Below, one piece after another: positions 17,390 through 20,006 of a stretch of 20,006 bases of DNA. Origin of the DNA: Plakobranchus ocellatus (taxonomy: Eukaryota; Mollusca; Gastropoda; Plakobranchidae); contig BLXT01003778.1 in assembly GCA_019648995.1 (NCBI GenBank), positions 1,362,038 through 1,382,043 on the forward strand. Reading direction: 5' to 3'. Made by a program: the position numbers and the translations under genes. How positions within the stretch are numbered: the stretch's first letter is position 1; every line of letters starts with the position of its first letter. Below the pieces are notes generated by a model. It made no database searches, was not told the DNA's origin, and saw only the letters and a program-made list of their open reading frames with translations.

Positions 17390-17735
17390 TTGGGGATGGT
17401 GAACTCTTAAGGCAAAACACTTTAGAAATTTCAAAAACAATTTAACTTTCATGAATGTTAAGATACATCGTTGAAGTTGGACTGAAATTTTGTAGAAGTA
17501 AATAAGTATAGATAAGTACTCCCGGAAACAAATTAACAAGGTCAAAGATCTTGAAGGATCTGAAAATAATAATAGTAAAGGAATACATTCACTTCAAGAC
17601 TTTATCAGAAAAGGTAATTTATTTATCGAGGTCATTATTAATTTTTTTCCTGATAGAGCCTTAAGGCGAAACGTTTGTAAGAATGCTCTGCGTAGTTCAA
17701 TTTTTATTGAATGAGTTGGGCGAGGGAGTTCTCTT
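17390..17735 (+). repeat. Repeat family 1, diverged fold-back-like copy 3
   Basis: ACTCCC at 17519, AAGATCTTGAAG, and ATAGTAAAGGAATACATTCA near 17571-17590 match the family 1 end. The following GCCTTAAGGCGAAACGTTTG at about 17658-17677 and the terminal CTCTTACTATTTT match the right arm of the 3499-3751 fold-back (AAGCCTAAGGGTGAAATGTTTG, TTCTTTTACTATAT). Confidence 0.5.
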
Positions 17736-18245
17736 ACTATTTTAAATATTTTTGGAAAATGTAACAAAGATTTCGTATGTGAGCTTCTGTTGTTTGGATA
17801 GTTTGAGATTGTTTTCCTCGCCGCCTTTACTTTTGCCGGATCTCAAGAGACCTTCACATTTAGTGTTGGGTCAACACAAGGGAGCACTGAAAAATTATCT
17901 AGACTCTTACGAGGTAGCCAGCTATCCTATCAGATCAACTATCTCTCCTCCCTTTTCACATATGGCCTCTCTAGATTAAAGAATATACTTTTGCGCCATA
18001 ATTATTTATAAGTCAATTTTTTTAAAAAGATTTTTTTAATATATATTTTTTTCTTATTTGAAAACCGCATACATCCCTGATTATTGAAATACATAATCGA
18101 AATTAGCATCAAATTTCTTCGATCAAAAAAGTTATTTTCGGGAAAACAAATTCTGTGAGCGTTCTGCTTTGATTAAGCTTTTGCTATCAGTCTGCAATGG
18201 CATTGATGTGAGACCGATGAAACAAACGGCAGATGCAATACTGAC

Positions 18246-18400
18246 CTTCGTCGGCCAGCTCAGATAACGCTTCTGGCATAGCGCGATCAGTAGTCTATCA
18301 GTTTGATATTGCATTTCTCCTCCCGAGAAATGTTGCTGTTTTATTGGCCATCGCACGATACTGCATTTCCATTGGCAACTTGAATATAGGTTTATACGAT
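18246..18400 (-). promoter_or_regulatory. Candidate promoter and noncoding first exon of the kinase gene
   Basis: The minus strand has two CCAAT boxes (18375-18371 and 18347-18343; GGCCAAT and GCCAATGG) followed by a GC-richer, CpG-containing segment and a good donor, CGAAG/gtcagta, at 18246/18245. No TATA box. Together with the spliced 5' UTR implied by the acceptor before the ATG, this fits a CCAAT-driven first exon starting around 18250-18330. Inference only. Confidence 0.3.
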
Positions 18401-18659
18401 ACTTCACATTTGAAAATTTAAATTGGTCGTAAATTTGCAAAAAGAAAGAAGAAATATTTTGGGGAGGTAAAATTTGGTGGAATTCTTGTGACCTACATTT
18501 TCATGAAATGCGAAAAAAAAAAAAAAAAGCAAAGTTACGTAATCTTTGACGATAGTGCACTTCATTAGGCCACGGCAGTGTGGGGTACGGGGCAAACCAT
18601 GTGGTACACACTGGCAAACTCGCACTAGACATGGCCACCTCAATATTTTATAAAACTTT

Positions 18660-18772
18660 GGTCCTGCCTGCCTTCGTTATCAGGACGCCCCCCGCCTCCC
18701 TTTCTCACCTTCACCCCCTGCGCCTTTCTTTTCTCTCTCCTCTTCTTCTCGCCCCTTTTAACCCTCCCTTCC

Positions 18773-18824
<52 letters not shown>

Positions 18825-18900
18825 TTTTATCTATCTATCTATCTATCTCTCTATCTATCTCTCACCCTTCCCCCCCTCCGCCATTTCCTCTTTTAACTCT
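18660..18900 (+). repeat. Pyrimidine-rich block with (CT)n and (CTAT)n microsatellites
   Basis: An imperfect C/T-rich stretch contains a pure (CT) run at 18777-18821 and CTAT tetranucleotides at about 18829-18863. A conceptual serine/leucine-repeat ORF over it is an artefact of the repeat. Confidence 0.92.
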
Positions 18901-20006
18901 TTCTCTACGGGCCTTATCGTCCTTTAGAGATAGGAATTCTTCATAATAAGAATGCCCTAGAACATTCATGATTTATTTCTATTAATAGCTCATTTAAAGT
19001 TTCAAAACCCATTCAAGGAATCAATATATAAAGGCGTCGAAAGTCCAAAAGCAATCGTGGAGAAAGTTTGAGGAAAGATTAAGCAAAACAGCGATATCTA
19101 GAAAGACAGAATAACGATACATAATTTTACACAATATATTGAACTAGTGAAAGAAAATTCAAAACCATCCGGCATTATTTTATCCATGATTTTATCAGAT
19201 AACCTTCGGTACTGATGCCCAGTTTTGATAATTCACCATGTAAAAGAGAAGCAAAGGGTTGGTTAACCATACAAAACTTTCTAGACTGAAAGATATAGAT
19301 CTACGTTTTTTACAATAGCCTAAGCTTACCATGAACTGTTCCTGGCTATTTTATTTTATTTTATTTTTTTTAAACCTAAGAATCTTCTCTCAGCCACCTA
19401 CAATATGTTCAAGTGCAATAAATTATTTTTAAAAAAAACCCTGTTTTTCATCTCTTAATATGTGAGTTCAACGTTCTTAAGCTCGAGTATTACAAAGTAG
19501 ATTGCTCCAATTGTAGTTTTCTGGCTGTTCAATAGTTTACTAATCATGCTTGAATTAAAGGACAATGACAGTCTTTGCATGCAGGCCCTATTTCATTATC
19601 CTTTGCGTGCATGTCTGTCATACGACTTTGACACTTCATCTGCTTTTTGTTTCAGTTTAGGCTTGATTATTAAATAGCATGATCTGTGTGCAAGATAACC
19701 TGTTTCGCATTAAAATTTTCACAGATAGGCCTATAGGGTTACCATGCTACGATGGGAAATGGATGACAGCCTATATTTTTTTTATATTTTGTTTTGCCTT
19801 TATCAGAAAGATAAAAAGCATTTAACGTTTGTTTAACAGTTCAAGAAGAGTTTACGATTTATTAAGATCAATTAAGATAATCACAAGCACGAAATGGGTT
19901 TCTTATTTCAATCAAATTGTGACACCAGGCAGGAAGAAAAAAAATAACCAACATAGACCATTTTTATTGGGGGGAAGAGGAGTGGGCATATGCTTAAAAG
20001 AAAAGT
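18901..20006. other. 5' flank, no gene recognised
   Basis: AT-rich sequence with a TTTTA-type run near 19349-19370 and a TAGGCCTATAG word near 19727. No exon, RNA gene or mobile element could be supported. Confidence 0.6.

Noticed and set aside
18132..18440. 102-codon minus-strand ORF over the promoter candidate
   Set aside because: Composition is plausible but no domain is recognised, and the interval is better explained as CCAAT promoter plus noncoding exon; kept only as a possibility.
18580..18927. 115-codon plus-strand ORF with Ser-Leu repeats
   Set aside because: Produced by the CT and CTAT microsatellites; no start context or protein-like sequence outside the repeat.
19025..19034. TATATAAAGG, a TATA-box-like word on the plus strand
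   Set aside because: Common by chance in AT-rich DNA; no plus-strand gene or exon follows within the window.
1..20006. CRISPR arrays, rRNA, tRNA, prokaryotic operons or phage genes
   Set aside because: None seen: no regularly spaced direct repeats, no cloverleaf with A/B boxes, and gene structure is clearly spliced eukaryotic.

Overview
The window is eukaryotic, AT-rich, intron-dense animal DNA dominated by one gene. On the minus strand I can assemble a complete, uninterrupted 12-coding-exon reading frame of 351 codons plus stop (start ATG at 14550-14548, stop at 1695-1693). Every internal junction has a GT donor and an AG acceptor, and all reading phases agree. The product is a calcium/calmodulin-dependent protein kinase closest to CaMKIV. 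It has a GRGATAIV glycine loop, a tyrosine-tryptophan N-cap (DYWI), HRDLKPEN, DFGLS, VCGTPAYCAPE and the NARRKLK calmodulin-binding motif. The taxon is probably a marine or freshwater invertebrate. The AT-rich introns, RTE-type LINE debris, CT/GA microsatellites and scattered TAGGCCT and TCTAGATCT words fit a mollusc or an echinoderm, but I cannot decide between them from sequence alone.

Layout: 1-600 is retroelement debris, the 3' end of an RTE-like LINE plus a second possible RT scrap. 600-1692 is intergenic/3' flank, with a 26-G run, an N, and a likely poly(A) signal at 1607-1612. 1693-14550 is the kinase gene. Its introns carry a decayed RTE-like LINE in the opposite orientation (about 7550-9165, intron 5), a 27-G run beside exon 5, a long CT tract in intron 10, three fold-back (inverted repeat) structures (about 3499-3751, 6866-7203, 11013-11260), two dispersed repeat families, and a coding-like, possibly retroelement-derived island (about 11340-11880). 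14555-20006 is the 5' flank and probably a 5' untranslated intron. It contains repeat copies, an unexplained short coding-like stretch on the minus strand (15618-15710), a candidate CCAAT-type promoter with a noncoding first exon near 18246-18400, and a pyrimidine-rich/microsatellite block at 18660-18900.

Functionally there is one gene here: a Ca2+/calmodulin-activated Ser/Thr kinase that keeps the catalytic lysine, alpha-C glutamate, HRD aspartate, DFG aspartate and the activation-loop threonine targeted by CaMKK. It differs from vertebrate CaMKIV in having a short C-terminus ending in a Gln/Glu repeat, and in several changed family positions. I found no prokaryotic-style operon, defence system, CRISPR, rRNA or tRNA. 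The most interesting non-textbook features are the intronic hairpins within the transcribed region and the tiny phase-symmetric exon 6, which carries the catalytic aspartate.
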